Source: Verrucomicrobiota bacterium
GTDB lineage: Bacteria; Verrucomicrobiota; Verrucomicrobiia; Limisphaerales; CAZBKV01
Assembly: GCA_021160185.1 (NCBI GenBank)
Contig: JAGHDA010000277.1
Location: forward strand, 1 to 15,354
Length of the DNA: 15,354 nucleotides
Direction: 5' to 3'
Shown piece by piece: positions 7,395-14,581 of this stretch. How positions within the stretch are numbered: position 1 is the first letter of the stretch; each line of letters opens with the position of its first letter. The notes under the pieces are model-generated. The model was not told the origin of the DNA. It worked only from the letters and a program-made list of their open reading frames with translations, and ran no database searches. Made by a program: the position numbers and the translations under genes.

Positions 7395-8087
7395 ATGTCT
7401 CGAAAATGGAGCCGGCGCGAATTTGTCCGCGCGGGAGCCGCCTCGGCGGGGGCGTTGGCTGCCGGAGTTTCGTGCAAAAACAAGCGCGCCCCGGAAAAGC
7501 CCGCCGCGGTCCCGACAGCCGTGTCGAACCCCTCGGCAAGCCGAGCCAAGCCCCCTCAAAAGCCGCTGGTCGAGCGCCTTTCCCGGAAGACCTTTCTCGA
7601 CCTGCTGGACGCCACAGCGGACATGAAGATGCGCCTCTGCCACAATTGCGCCCAAGCCACGTTTGCCGCGCTGGCGGAGGTTTTCGAGCTGGACTCGGAG
7701 CCCACGCTCAAAGCCCTTACCCCGCTTCCCGGCGTGGCCGAGCGCGGCGAAACTTGCGGGGCGATCATTGCTTCCCTTTTGGTGATTGGGATGTTTTTCG
7801 GTCGGGATCGCCTCGAAGACTGGGCCGGTTGGCGGGCGTGCCTGGTTCCCGCCAGGGCGTTCTGCGATCGGTTTGAGAGGGAACTGGGCGCGACCCGATG
7901 CGGCGACCTTCAGGAAAAATTTTTCGGCCGACGCTTCAACCTGGCGGATCCAGAAGAGCTGAAGGCGTTTCAGGCGGCCGTGCCCGGCCCCGTGGAGGTT
8001 TGCGGAAAAATCGTCCGCGCCGGCGCGCGCCTTGCGGCGGAGGTTATCTTGGATCGGTTCGAGGCGGCCTCTAAGAAGCCGGCGTGA
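7395..8087 (+). CDS. Tat-signal C_GCAxxG_C_C family redox-type protein
   Basis: A 230-residue protein. Residues 5-27 look like a twin-arginine signal (WSRREFVRAG, then an Ala/Gly-rich stretch) ending at Cys27, possibly a lipoprotein site, although GVSC is a poor lipobox. A Pro/Lys/Ala-rich linker at 28-60 follows. The mature domain fits the C_GCAxxG_C_C family: CHNCAQATFAAL (Cys82, Cys85), RGETCGAIIASLLVIGMFFG (Cys121), Cys157, ATRCGDL (Cys169) and VCGKIVRAG (Cys203). The family is described as putative redox-active, with several conserved cysteines; its reaction is unknown to me. The Gly of the usual GCA is Asn here. A strong ribosome binding site (AGGAAAGGGG) supports the ATG. The 3' end overlaps the convergent MFS gene by 17 bp. 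Confidence 0.8.
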   Translation: MSRKWSRREFVRAGAASAGALAAGVSCKNKRAPEKPAAVPTAVSNPSASRAKPPQKPLVERLSRKTFLDLLDATADMKMRLCHNCAQATFAALAEVFELDSEPTLKALTPLPGVAERGETCGAIIASLLVIGMFFGRDRLEDWAGWRACLVPARAFCDRFERELGATRCGDLQEKFFGRRFNLADPEELKAFQAAVPGPVEVCGKIVRAGARLAAEVILDRFEAASKKPA

Positions 8088-9297
8088 GCGCGCGGGGCCT
8101 CGCTCGCCTTGCGGCTTGAACCGCCGCCCAGGCCGCTGCGGCGCACGCCGCCGCTCCTCCCAAGAACACCGCCTGGATGCCGAATCGACTGCAGAAAAAG
8201 CCGGCCAACAGCCCGCCCACGGGCATGGCGCTTGCAAAGACCGCCGTCCAGATTCCCATCACCCGGCCGCGCACCTCCTCGCTCACGTTGAGCTGGACCT
8301 GGGCGCTGGTGGAGGAAAGGAACAACATTTGTCCCCATCCGGTCCCAAACAGAATCGCCGCCGCCAGACCGTAGCTCTTGGCTCCTGCAAGCAGGGCCAA
8401 CCCTACGGCGAAAACGCTGATCCCGATTGCCCGAAGCCGCTCCGGACCCCAAAGGCTCACCAGCCGCGCCACTGTCAACGCGCCGACCAGCGCCCCCATT
8501 CCGTTGGCCGAGAGGAGCAAGCCGTAGCCTTCTTCCGCCACGGCCAGCGCGTCCTTGGCGTAAACCGGCATCAAGACGCCGTAGGACCAGCCGAACACGC
8601 CGACTACAGCGAAGATCCCGAACGCTTCCCGCAGCTTGCGGCTTTGGCGCACGTAGGCAAAGCCCCCCCGCAGCCGCTGCCAGCCCGCTTCTCCCTTGCG
8701 CGGCTTCGCCTTGCTGCTCAGCTCCATCCGCATCAACGCCGCCACCACCGCCAGGAAGCTGAGCCCGTTCAGAAAGAAACAAAGCGCCATTCCGAACCGG
8801 GCCATCACGATCCCGGCCAGCGAGGGGCCCACAATCCGGGCGGCGTTCACGATCGAGCTGTTCAGCGCCACCGCATTGGCCAGGTTTTCCCTCCCGGCCG
8901 CCTCCGGCAGAAACGCCTGCCGGGCGGGCATGTCGAACGCCATCGCCACGCCTTCCAAGGCGGCGATCAACAACAGGAGCCCCGGGCGAACCAGCTCCAG
9001 CCACACCAGCGCGCCCAACGTCAGCCCCAAGGTCATGAGCCATAGCTGGGTGATCGTCAGAAGCCGCCGCTTGGACCAGCGATCGGCAAACGCGCCCGCC
9101 CACGGGGAAAGCAACACGATCGGCGCGGAGACGGCCGCCGCCACTACGCCCAGCAGCACCTGCGAGCCGGTCAGCTCATACACCAGCCAACCCAACGCCG
9201 TGCGCTGCATCCAGCTTCCTATCCAGGAAATCAGCAGCCCTACGAAGTAAAGCCGGTAGTTGCGGCTCTGGAGCGCTTGGAACATCGGCCCTAACAT
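8071..9297 (-). CDS. MFS transporter, MFS_3 / EntS-like exporter
   Basis: A 408-residue inner-membrane protein with about twelve hydrophobic segments. The opening FQALQSRNYRLYFVGLLISW and the phrase IGSWMQRTALGWLVYELT are characteristic of the MFS_3 group, which includes the enterobactin exporter EntS. The MFS motif A appears as GAFADRWSKRR (about residues 68-78). The second half has a corresponding NVSEEVRGRVMGIW. The substrate cannot be read from the sequence; drug or siderophore export is known in the group, but no siderophore genes are nearby. The start is either ATG 9297 (MLGPMFQAL) or ATG 9285 (MFQAL). The second has TTAGGG close upstream, so a 404-residue form is equally likely. It converges on the C_GCAxxG_C_C gene with overlapping coding ends. 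Confidence 0.85.
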   Translation of the reverse strand: MLGPMFQALQSRNYRLYFVGLLISWIGSWMQRTALGWLVYELTGSQVLLGVVAAAVSAPIVLLSPWAGAFADRWSKRRLLTITQLWLMTLGLTLGALVWLELVRPGLLLLIAALEGVAMAFDMPARQAFLPEAAGRENLANAVALNSSIVNAARIVGPSLAGIVMARFGMALCFFLNGLSFLAVVAALMRMELSSKAKPRKGEAGWQRLRGGFAYVRQSRKLREAFGIFAVVGVFGWSYGVLMPVYAKDALAVAEEGYGLLLSANGMGALVGALTVARLVSLWGPERLRAIGISVFAVGLALLAGAKSYGLAAAILFGTGWGQMLFLSSTSAQVQLNVSEEVRGRVMGIWTAVFASAMPVGGLLAGFFCSRFGIQAVFLGGAAACAAAAWAAVQAARRARPRALTPAS

Positions 9298-9508
9298 CCG
9301 CCGCCGCCGCGAAGCGAGTCGCCCGCCGCCTTTCCGCGAGACTGCGGTTGGAAGAGGAGCTTCTCCTATTTCTTCTTGTTCCCTTTGCCTTGCCCGCCCC
9401 ACGGCCCCACTTTACCAGCGCCGGAACTTGCCTGCGACCGCCCGCGAGCCAAGAGAAAAAGAGATCGCCTTCTCCGCCCGCCGAGAGAAGCGCCGGCGTT
9501 ATGAAGAA

Positions 9509-9538
9509 CGCTCTTCCTCTCCGGGGAGGGGAAGAGCG
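9509..9538. repeat. 14-bp near-perfect hairpin, possible dispersed repeat
   Basis: CGCTCTTCCTCTCC (9509-9522) pairs with GGAGGGGAAGAGCG (9525-9538) around a two-base GG centre, with one G-T wobble and no bulges. No T-run follows on either strand, so a classical intrinsic terminator is unlikely. Its length and symmetry in an otherwise empty gap resemble REP-like or palindromic repeat elements. No second copy of this hairpin was noticed in the window. Confidence 0.6.
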
Positions 9539-9583
9539 CCGTGACAATTTCCTCTCCGCCTCGAAGGCGGGAAAACGGGCTTC

Positions 9584-9609
9584 GGCGGCGCAAGGCCGTT
9601 CGCGCCGCC
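9584..9609 (-). terminator. Possible terminator hairpin after the sialate O-acetylesterase gene
   Basis: GGCGGCGC (9584-9591) and GCGCCGCC (9602-9609) are perfect 8-bp inverted copies around a ten-base loop, two bases beyond the TAG stop of the minus-strand gene. On the minus strand a short T-run (GTTTTCCC) follows about eight bases later, not directly. It may stop or stabilise the transcript; a strong intrinsic terminator would have an adjacent T-run. Confidence 0.45.
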
Positions 9610-9611
9610 GG

Positions 9612-11210
9612 CTATTCCTTCGGTTGGGTCACCATCGGCCAGTCGTCTGTTCGGAACGGCGAGACCGGCAAGCCCGCGCTGCTATAGAGATTCACCACCG
9701 GATAATCCGCCCATCCGAATCGGACGGCGACCGGGTTGGGAACTTTCGGGCTCCAGACCTCAACCGTCTTGCCGTTGACGCGCGCTTCGGCCCACACGAA
9801 CTTGCGGTCAGGCCCTGCGACGGCAAAGCCGAGGAGCTTGTCGCCTTTGACCTTGAGCGGTCCCTTGACGTAATCGAAATGGACGATCGCCTTGCCGCTC
9901 TTGAATTCCACCGACCGGTAGAGGGGACTGAGGCCGTCGATGGGTTCCCCGTAAGCGATGACCCGGGCGGCCAGGGCCAGCCGCTCGCCCACAGGCTGTT
10001 TGTTGCGGGGGTGGATGTCGTCTTTGTCTCCCACGTCGGTGATGACCGCGATGCCCACGTTGGGCAGGATGCGCGCCGCCAACACTTGGGCTTCCCGCAG
10101 CTCGGCCCAATCGCTTTCGACAGGTTGCGCGGCGATCTCTTCGATCGAGCGACGGCGGTTCTTGTCCCACGGGGCGAGCTGGACGGCGAGGAACGGGAAG
10201 TCGCCCTGCCCCCATTTTTCCCGCCAGTTGCGGATCATGTCCGGAAAGAGACGGCGATATTGGTAGGCGCGGCCGGCGTTGGATTCGCCTTGATACCAGA
10301 TCGCCCCGCGGATTGCGAAGGGGATGAGGGGGGCGATCATTCCGTTGTAAAGTTCGGAGCATCGCCACCAAGGCGAGCGCGGAGGGCGCTTGTTAAACTT
10401 CTTGCCGGCGGCCTTGGCGGCCTTGGCTTCTTTCTGCCACGCCGCCCGCGCTTCTTCGTAGCGCCGCCAATTCGCGGCATAGGTTTTGAGGATTTCCTTC
10501 CGGTACACCGGGTCCGCCATCAAGGCGTCGCGACTCATCCACGCCTCGGCGGGGGATCCGCCCCAGGAGGTGTGGATCAATCCCACCGGGATTTTCCGCG
10601 CCTTCTGAAGCGCCTGGCCGAAAAAGTAGGCGACGGCGGAGAAGTTTCGCGCCGCCTCCGGAGAGCAGAGGCTCCATTTGCCCTTCACGGTTTCCAGCGG
10701 CTCTTGAGATTTGGTCCGCGGCACGGTGAACAGCCGCAGCATCGAGTTAGTGGCCGCGGCGAGGGCCTCTTTCGCTTTTACCGCCCGGGAGAGGGGAAAC
10801 TCCATGTTGCTTTGCCCGCTGCACACCCATACCTCTCCCACGAGCACGTTCGTCAAAATGATCTGGTTTCGGCCTTTGACTTCCATCACGAACGGCCCTC
10901 CGGGCAGCAGCGGTTCCAGGTCCACGCGCCATCGGCCATTGCGCGCCGTGGTTTGCTTCACCTGGCCTTGGAAGTGAACGGCGATTTTCTCGCCCTTATC
11001 GGCCCAACCCCATACCGGAACCGGCCTCCCTTGTTGGAGAACCATGTTGTCCGAGAACAGCGGGTGCAGCCGCACGTCCGCGCGGGCCTGGGCTGCGAAC
11101 GCCGCGGCGGCGAGAAGGGAAACAACCGCGAAACCGCATCGCTTGCGTCCCGAAACGCCGTTTCGCGCGTCCCGGACCTTTGGAGACATGGACTTTCTGA
11201 AGACTTGCAT
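9612..11210 (-). CDS. Secreted sialate O-acetylesterase (SASA domain)
   Basis: A 532-residue esterase of the type annotated as sialate O-acetylesterase, which removes acetyl groups from O-acetylated sialic acid or other sugars. The signal peptide is long: a basic 25-residue N-region, then FAVVSLLAAAAFAAQARA, with cleavage before DVRLHPLFSDNMVLQQG. The catalytic Ser is Ser134 in CSGQSNM. The block IWYQGESNAG (about 304-313) is conserved in the family, and DDIHPRN (Asp397/398, His400) supplies the Asp-His pair. A Lys/Ala-rich insertion lies at about 255-280. Start choice: ATG 11210 has GGAG seven bases upstream, whereas ATG 11189 lacks a good site and the TTG at 11252 adds a non-signal-like extension. 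It is divergent from efp. Homologues in this group can act on plant or algal acetylated glycans, so the substrate is not proven. Confidence 0.88.
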   Translation of the reverse strand: MQVFRKSMSPKVRDARNGVSGRKRCGFAVVSLLAAAAFAAQARADVRLHPLFSDNMVLQQGRPVPVWGWADKGEKIAVHFQGQVKQTTARNGRWRVDLEPLLPGGPFVMEVKGRNQIILTNVLVGEVWVCSGQSNMEFPLSRAVKAKEALAAATNSMLRLFTVPRTKSQEPLETVKGKWSLCSPEAARNFSAVAYFFGQALQKARKIPVGLIHTSWGGSPAEAWMSRDALMADPVYRKEILKTYAANWRRYEEARAAWQKEAKAAKAAGKKFNKRPPRSPWWRCSELYNGMIAPLIPFAIRGAIWYQGESNAGRAYQYRRLFPDMIRNWREKWGQGDFPFLAVQLAPWDKNRRRSIEEIAAQPVESDWAELREAQVLAARILPNVGIAVITDVGDKDDIHPRNKQPVGERLALAARVIAYGEPIDGLSPLYRSVEFKSGKAIVHFDYVKGPLKVKGDKLLGFAVAGPDRKFVWAEARVNGKTVEVWSPKVPNPVAVRFGWADYPVVNLYSSAGLPVSPFRTDDWPMVTQPKE

Positions 11211-11297
11211 GGATCCACTCCAACCCGTTTTTTCCCGGTTGTCAATTGCCAAACCAAAGTCACCCCTTTTGGCGATGTCGGCCCGGTCCGATAAGGC

Positions 11298-11325
11298 TTG
11301 AAACGGGAGCGAGGGTTCCTACCCT
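11298..11325 (+). promoter_or_regulatory. Predicted efp promoter
   Basis: TTGAAA (11298-11303, five of six consensus bases) and TACCCT (11320-11325) are 16 bases apart. The -10 is identical to the one proposed for serA. The predicted start point near 11332 gives a leader of about 44 bases that contains the palindrome at 11339-11348 and a GAGAGAG ribosome binding site before the ATG at 11376. Confidence 0.45.
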
Positions 11326-11338
11326 GGGAAGCGCTTTT

Positions 11339-11348
11339 GCCCTAGGGC
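11339..11348. repeat. 10-bp perfect palindrome in the efp leader
   Basis: GCCCTAGGGC is a perfect ten-base palindrome just downstream of the predicted efp start point. It could be a protein-binding half-site pair or a small RNA hairpin. Only its symmetry and place support a function. Confidence 0.3.
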
Positions 11349-11375
11349 AGGAGCCGATTCGAGAGAGAAACGCTT

Positions 11376-11933
11376 ATGGCAATTGCAAACGATTTGAGGA
11401 AGGGGATGGCGATAGTCTACAACGGGGACATATGCGTCATCCTGTCCGCCGAGCATCGCACCCCGGGCAACAAGCGCGGCTTTGTCCAGATTTCCATGCG
11501 CAATCTGCGGACCGGCAAGTCGTCGGACGTGCGCTTCAGTTCGACGGAGGACGTGGAAGTGGCGCCGCTGATTTCGCGCAAGATGGAGTACAGCTACAAG
11601 GACGGCAGCGAGTATGTTTTCACCGATCCTGAGACGTTTGAGACGGTGAGCCTGACTGAGGAGCTGATCGGCGAGGCGAAGAATTTCCTGGTGGAGAACA
11701 CGCCGGTGACAGTGACCTTTGTTCATGAGCGCGCCGTGCAGGTGGAGTTGCCTGCGGCGGTGGAGATCACGGTGACCGAGGCGCCCGAAGGCGTGCGGGG
11801 CGATTCGGCCAGCAATGTGACGAAGCCGGCGACGTTGGAGACGGGGATCACGATTCAAGTTCCGCTCTTCATCAAAAGCGGGGAGCGGATCAAGGTGGAC
11901 ACGCGCACCGGCAAATACTTGGAGCGGGCGTAA
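11376..11933 (+). CDS. efp: Translation elongation factor P
   Basis: A 185-residue protein of normal EF-P length and three-part layout: KOW-like domain (about 1-63), central OB domain (about 65-125) and C-terminal OB domain (about 128-185). The C-terminal signature is exact: KPATLETGITIQVPLFIKSG fits K-x-A-x4-G-x2-[LIV]-x-V-P-x2-[LIV]-x2-G. EF-P binds stalled ribosomes and helps form bonds between consecutive prolines. The conserved loop reads HRTPGNKRGFVQ. In an ungapped alignment the tip position normally holding modified Lys or Arg is Asn32, flanked by Lys33 and Arg34. No modification gene (epmA/B, earP or similar) lies in the window. GAGAGAG about nine bases upstream supports the ATG. It has its own promoter and terminator. 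Confidence 0.95.
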   Translation: MAIANDLRKGMAIVYNGDICVILSAEHRTPGNKRGFVQISMRNLRTGKSSDVRFSSTEDVEVAPLISRKMEYSYKDGSEYVFTDPETFETVSLTEELIGEAKNFLVENTPVTVTFVHERAVQVELPAAVEITVTEAPEGVRGDSASNVTKPATLETGITIQVPLFIKSGERIKVDTRTGKYLERA

Positions 11934-11978
11934 GCGTCGTTTTCCGAAAGAAGATCGCCGGGAAGGCCAACCCGTCCG

Positions 11979-11999
11979 AGGCGAACCGCCTGTTTTTTT
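11979..11999 (+). terminator. Intrinsic terminator of efp
   Basis: AGGCG, a three-base loop (AAC) and CGCCT form a tight stem, followed by G and seven T residues. It lies 46 bp after the efp stop codon on the same strand. Confidence 0.75.
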
Positions 12000-12011
12000 C
12001 GGGAAGGGAAA

Positions 12012-12037
12012 GCGCAAGGCCGCTCTTTGCGGCGCGC
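12012..12037 (-). terminator. Possible terminator hairpin after the sialidase gene
   Basis: On the minus strand a five-bp stem (GCCGC/GCGGC, loop AAAGA) lies inside a further GCGC/GCGC pair and is followed by TTTCCC. The T-run is short, so it is a weak intrinsic terminator candidate. It lies in the convergent gap between efp and the sialidase gene. Confidence 0.35.
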
Positions 12038-12090
12038 CGGTGGCGGGGGGTTGTTTGCTTGCCGGCGGACTGCGCCGCGGAACAGGCGCG

Positions 12091-13221
12091 TCATTGGTTC
12101 GCGCCGGTCGCCGAGCCTTCCACCCAGGCGCGGGTGAGCCGAGTGAAGGTGATGAATTGATAGCCCCGCTCCACGCCGCGCTCCCACAACACGCCCACGG
12201 AGCCGTCGGGCAGGATGGTCAGGTCGGAATAGGCGGCGTATTGGTGGGAGATGATTCTTTCCCGGGGGAAGGCGCGGCCCTCGTCGTAGCTGACGCGGAT
12301 GGCCAGCCGACGCCGTTTCGGGCCTTTGGGCCCCGTCCACGCCAGCCTGTTGCGATCGTCGCCGCGGGCTTGCAATGTCCATCGCTCGATGGCGCACATG
12401 ACGGGCGTGACGGGCAGCCCCGGCCGCGGCGGCCCCCAGCTTTGGCCGCCGTCGGCGCTTTCTATCAGCCAACGGCGGGGCTCCCGGCTTTGGCGGATAT
12501 CCATCAGGATCCGTCCGTTGGCCAGTTCAACCAATTGGTTCTCATTGCCGCCTTGAATGCCGGCCGCTTGTCGGCCCCGCCGCCAGGTGCGACCGTGGTC
12601 GTCCGAGTAGATGGCGAAATTAGCGAAAGGCGTTTTCCACATCGGCACGAGGAGTCGTCCGGTTCGTGTTTGGATCGCGCCGCCGGGGCCCGGGACGCTG
12701 GCGCGCCACGCGGGGTCTTTCAAGTCCCGCGCCACGGGGGTCAGATCGATCGGGGCGGACCAGCTTCGGCCGTTGTCGGCGCTCCACCGGGCCAGAGTCT
12801 GAAAATCGTCCGTGCCCGGCCTGGCTGTGAGAGTGCTGCGTCCGGGGCGGGAGCGGAGATAAAACACCCACACTCGGCCGGCGGCGCGATCCACCACAGT
12901 GGCTGGATTGGCCGCTGACCACAGCTCGCCGGGGTCTTCCAGGATTTCCATGGCCGACCAAGCGGCGCCTTGGTCTGCGCTGCGTTTGAACACCAGGTCG
13001 ATGTCTTGCTTGTCGTGGCCCGGATCGGCCGCGCTGTATTTCCGCGCCTCGGCGAAAGCGATCAGCGATCCGTCCGGCGCGGTTTCAACGGCCGGGATGC
13101 GGTAGGTGTGATAGCCGTCCTTGCCGGACACAAACACGTCGGTATGGACGAGCAAGGGCGCGGCGGCTTGCGCGGCCATGGCCGAAGCGAGCAGCAGCGC
13201 AGAGCAAAGGCGATTGATCAT
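12091..13221 (-). CDS. Secreted sialidase (BNR / Asp-box exo-alpha-sialidase family)
   Basis: A 376-residue protein with a signal peptide (MINRLCSALLLASAMAAQAA). The six-bladed sialidase fold is indicated by the YRIP motif at 40-43, whose Arg normally binds the sialic acid carboxylate, and by five Asp boxes: SADQGAAW (81), SADNGRSW (147), SDDHGRTW (206), SADGGQSW (255) and the degenerate SYDEGRAF (311). Likely catalytic residues are Glu227 in GNENQLVEL and Tyr331 in YAAYSDLTILPDG, as in family 33-like sialidases. It would release terminal sialic acid, or a related sugar, outside the cell. AAGG five bases before the ATG at 13221 supports this start over one at 13314. It lies 106 bp after the threonine aldolase gene and is only 1.1 kb from the sialate O-acetylesterase. 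Confidence 0.85.
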   Translation of the reverse strand: MINRLCSALLLASAMAAQAAAPLLVHTDVFVSGKDGYHTYRIPAVETAPDGSLIAFAEARKYSAADPGHDKQDIDLVFKRSADQGAAWSAMEILEDPGELWSAANPATVVDRAAGRVWVFYLRSRPGRSTLTARPGTDDFQTLARWSADNGRSWSAPIDLTPVARDLKDPAWRASVPGPGGAIQTRTGRLLVPMWKTPFANFAIYSDDHGRTWRRGRQAAGIQGGNENQLVELANGRILMDIRQSREPRRWLIESADGGQSWGPPRPGLPVTPVMCAIERWTLQARGDDRNRLAWTGPKGPKRRRLAIRVSYDEGRAFPRERIISHQYAAYSDLTILPDGSVGVLWERGVERGYQFITFTRLTRAWVEGSATGANQ

Positions 13222-13327
13222 GTCGCCTTGAAGTTGCCCGATTCGGACGGAGCGCGGCCAGTGGATTTTTTGCCCGAAGCGACTGACCCGCCCGTCGCAA
13301 GACCGGCTTTTCAAAAGGGGGAGCGGG

Positions 13328-14374
13328 TCAGGCGACGACCTCGGCCCAGATGTTCAGCGCCCGGTCGATGTCTTCGGCCGAGACTTGCAGATGGGTCACC
13401 GCGCGGATGGTTTCGGCGTCCCGGGCCAGCGTCAGCACGCCTTGTTGCTGGAGTCGGCGAACCATTTCCGGAGCGGGCATGCTTCGCGTGCGAATCAGGA
13501 CGATGTTAGTTTCCACCTCGGCCGGGTTCGTGTCCAATCCCGGCAGATTCGCCAGGCCTTGCGCCAGGCGTTTGGCGTTGGCGTGGTCTTCGGCCAGCCT
13601 GCTTCGATGCCGCTCCAACGCGTAGAGCGCCGCGGCAGCCAGGATGCCCGCTTGCCGCATGCCGCCGCCGAACTGCTTGCGGAAGCGCCGGGCGCGGCGA
13701 ATGAACTCAGCCGATCCGGCCTGGGCTGAGCCGACCGGCGCGCCCAGCCCCTTGGAGAAACAGACGTTTACGCTGTCAAAATAAGCCGCGTATTCGGCCT
13801 CGCTGCGTCCAGCGGCTGCCGCCGCGTTCCACAAGCGGGCCCCGTCCAGATGCGTCCGCAGTCCCAACTCCCTGGCCGCCTCAGCGACCTCCGCGATTTG
13901 CTCCAGCGGCCACACCGAGCCGCCGCCTTGATTATGGGTGTTTTCCACGCACAGGAGCCGCGCTGGCGGAAAGTGCATGTTCGTGGGACGAACCGCCGCG
14001 CGAAGATCCTCGGCTGTGAAGAGCCCTCGTTTGCCGGGGATCAACCGGCACATCACCCCCGAGAGCGCCGCCGGCGCGCCGGCTTCGTAGAGGTAGGCGT
14101 GGCTGGAGACCTCCAAGAGGATTTCGTCTCCGTGCTCGGTGTGGGCCCGGATGGCGACCTGGTTGCTCATTGTGCCTGAAGGGAGAAACAGCGCCGCCTC
14201 CTTGCCGAGCAGAGCGGCCGTCCGCGCCTCCAGTTCGTTGACTGTCGGATCCTCGCCGAACACGTCGTCTCCCACCGCCGCGCGGGCCATGGCCTCGCGC
14301 ATCGCGGGAGTTGGCTGGGTCACCGTGTCGCTGCGCAAATCGATCGGTGGAAGTTTCCTCTGCGTTTCGCTCAT
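13328..14374 (-). CDS. ltaE: Low-specificity L-threonine aldolase
   Basis: A 348-residue PLP enzyme that cleaves L-threonine or L-allo-threonine to glycine and acetaldehyde in the cytoplasm. The N-terminus has the family opening DLRSDTVTQPTPAMREAM. Other hallmarks are VGDDVFGEDPTVNELE, FLPSGTMSNQ, His92 in SHAYLYEAGA (stacks on the cofactor), HLDGARLWNA with Asp177 and Arg180, and the PLP lysine Lys208 in VCFSKGLGAPVGS. The length is typical. Together with serA it touches the serine-glycine-threonine network, but the two genes are 7 kb apart. No Shine-Dalgarno is seen before the ATG; an A/T-rich CAAAAT lies 11 bases upstream without a good -35, so its promoter is uncertain. It is divergent from the LolA-like gene. 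Confidence 0.92.
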   Translation of the reverse strand: MSETQRKLPPIDLRSDTVTQPTPAMREAMARAAVGDDVFGEDPTVNELEARTAALLGKEAALFLPSGTMSNQVAIRAHTEHGDEILLEVSSHAYLYEAGAPAALSGVMCRLIPGKRGLFTAEDLRAAVRPTNMHFPPARLLCVENTHNQGGGSVWPLEQIAEVAEAARELGLRTHLDGARLWNAAAAAGRSEAEYAAYFDSVNVCFSKGLGAPVGSAQAGSAEFIRRARRFRKQFGGGMRQAGILAAAALYALERHRSRLAEDHANAKRLAQGLANLPGLDTNPAEVETNIVLIRTRSMPAPEMVRRLQQQGVLTLARDAETIRAVTHLQVSAEDIDRALNIWAEVVA

Positions 14375-14505
14375 AGCTGTTCGTCATTTTGCGCCGCCGT
14401 CGCGGCGCGCGCCAGAAGCTTTCCGCGCCGCTCGGGGGTCTCGGGAGGCGTTGGAAAGGGCGAAAGGAGGGAGGAGGACCGAGGCGAGAGCGAAAATCCT
14501 TTGGA

Positions 14506-14522
14506 CTCGAGGGGGCCTCGAG
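14506..14522. repeat. Tight 7-bp hairpin in the divergent spacer
   Basis: CTCGAGG (14506-14512) and CCTCGAG (14516-14522) are perfect inverted copies around three G residues. It lies in the 242-bp spacer between the threonine aldolase and LolA-like genes, about 60 bp upstream of the latter's promoter. It has no T-run. An operator role is possible but unproven. Confidence 0.35.
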
Positions 14523-14581
14523 ACGCCGACGGTTTGCAAGGCCGCCGGGCGCAGAAAGAAGCGAGTTGGGGGCGATTGCAT

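Larger units (their letters stand above)
9298..9611. other. 314-bp gap with hairpins, no convincing gene
   Basis: Short open frames exist here on both strands, but they are Arg/Ser/Gly-rich low-complexity translations with no recognisable domain and no ribosome binding site. The gap holds the upstream region of the MFS gene (no clear promoter seen), a long perfect hairpin at 9509-9538, and a second hairpin at 9584-9609 next to the stop codon of the sialate O-acetylesterase gene. The two strong inverted repeats suggest structured RNA or a dispersed repeat element. Confidence 0.5.

Noticed and set aside
6762..8237. A 491-codon open frame on the minus strand spanning the symporter and C_GCAxxG_C_C genes
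   Set aside because: It crosses two real genes and a spacer on the other strand. Its translation is low-complexity Arg/Pro/Ser with no domain.
9366..9593. A 75-codon minus-strand frame in the gap, ending in GKGNKKK
   Set aside because: There is no ribosome binding site or known domain, and it passes through the palindromic hairpin; not convincing as a small gene.
9348..11294. A 648-codon open frame on the plus strand opposite the sialate O-acetylesterase gene
   Set aside because: Its translation is His/Arg/Gly-rich with no domain, and it mirrors a well-supported gene. Long antisense frames are expected at this GC content.
13222..13327. A promoter for the sialidase gene in the 106-bp spacer after threonine aldolase
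   Set aside because: Several TTG-starting hexamers occur, but none has a plausible -10 at 16-18 bases, so no promoter is claimed.
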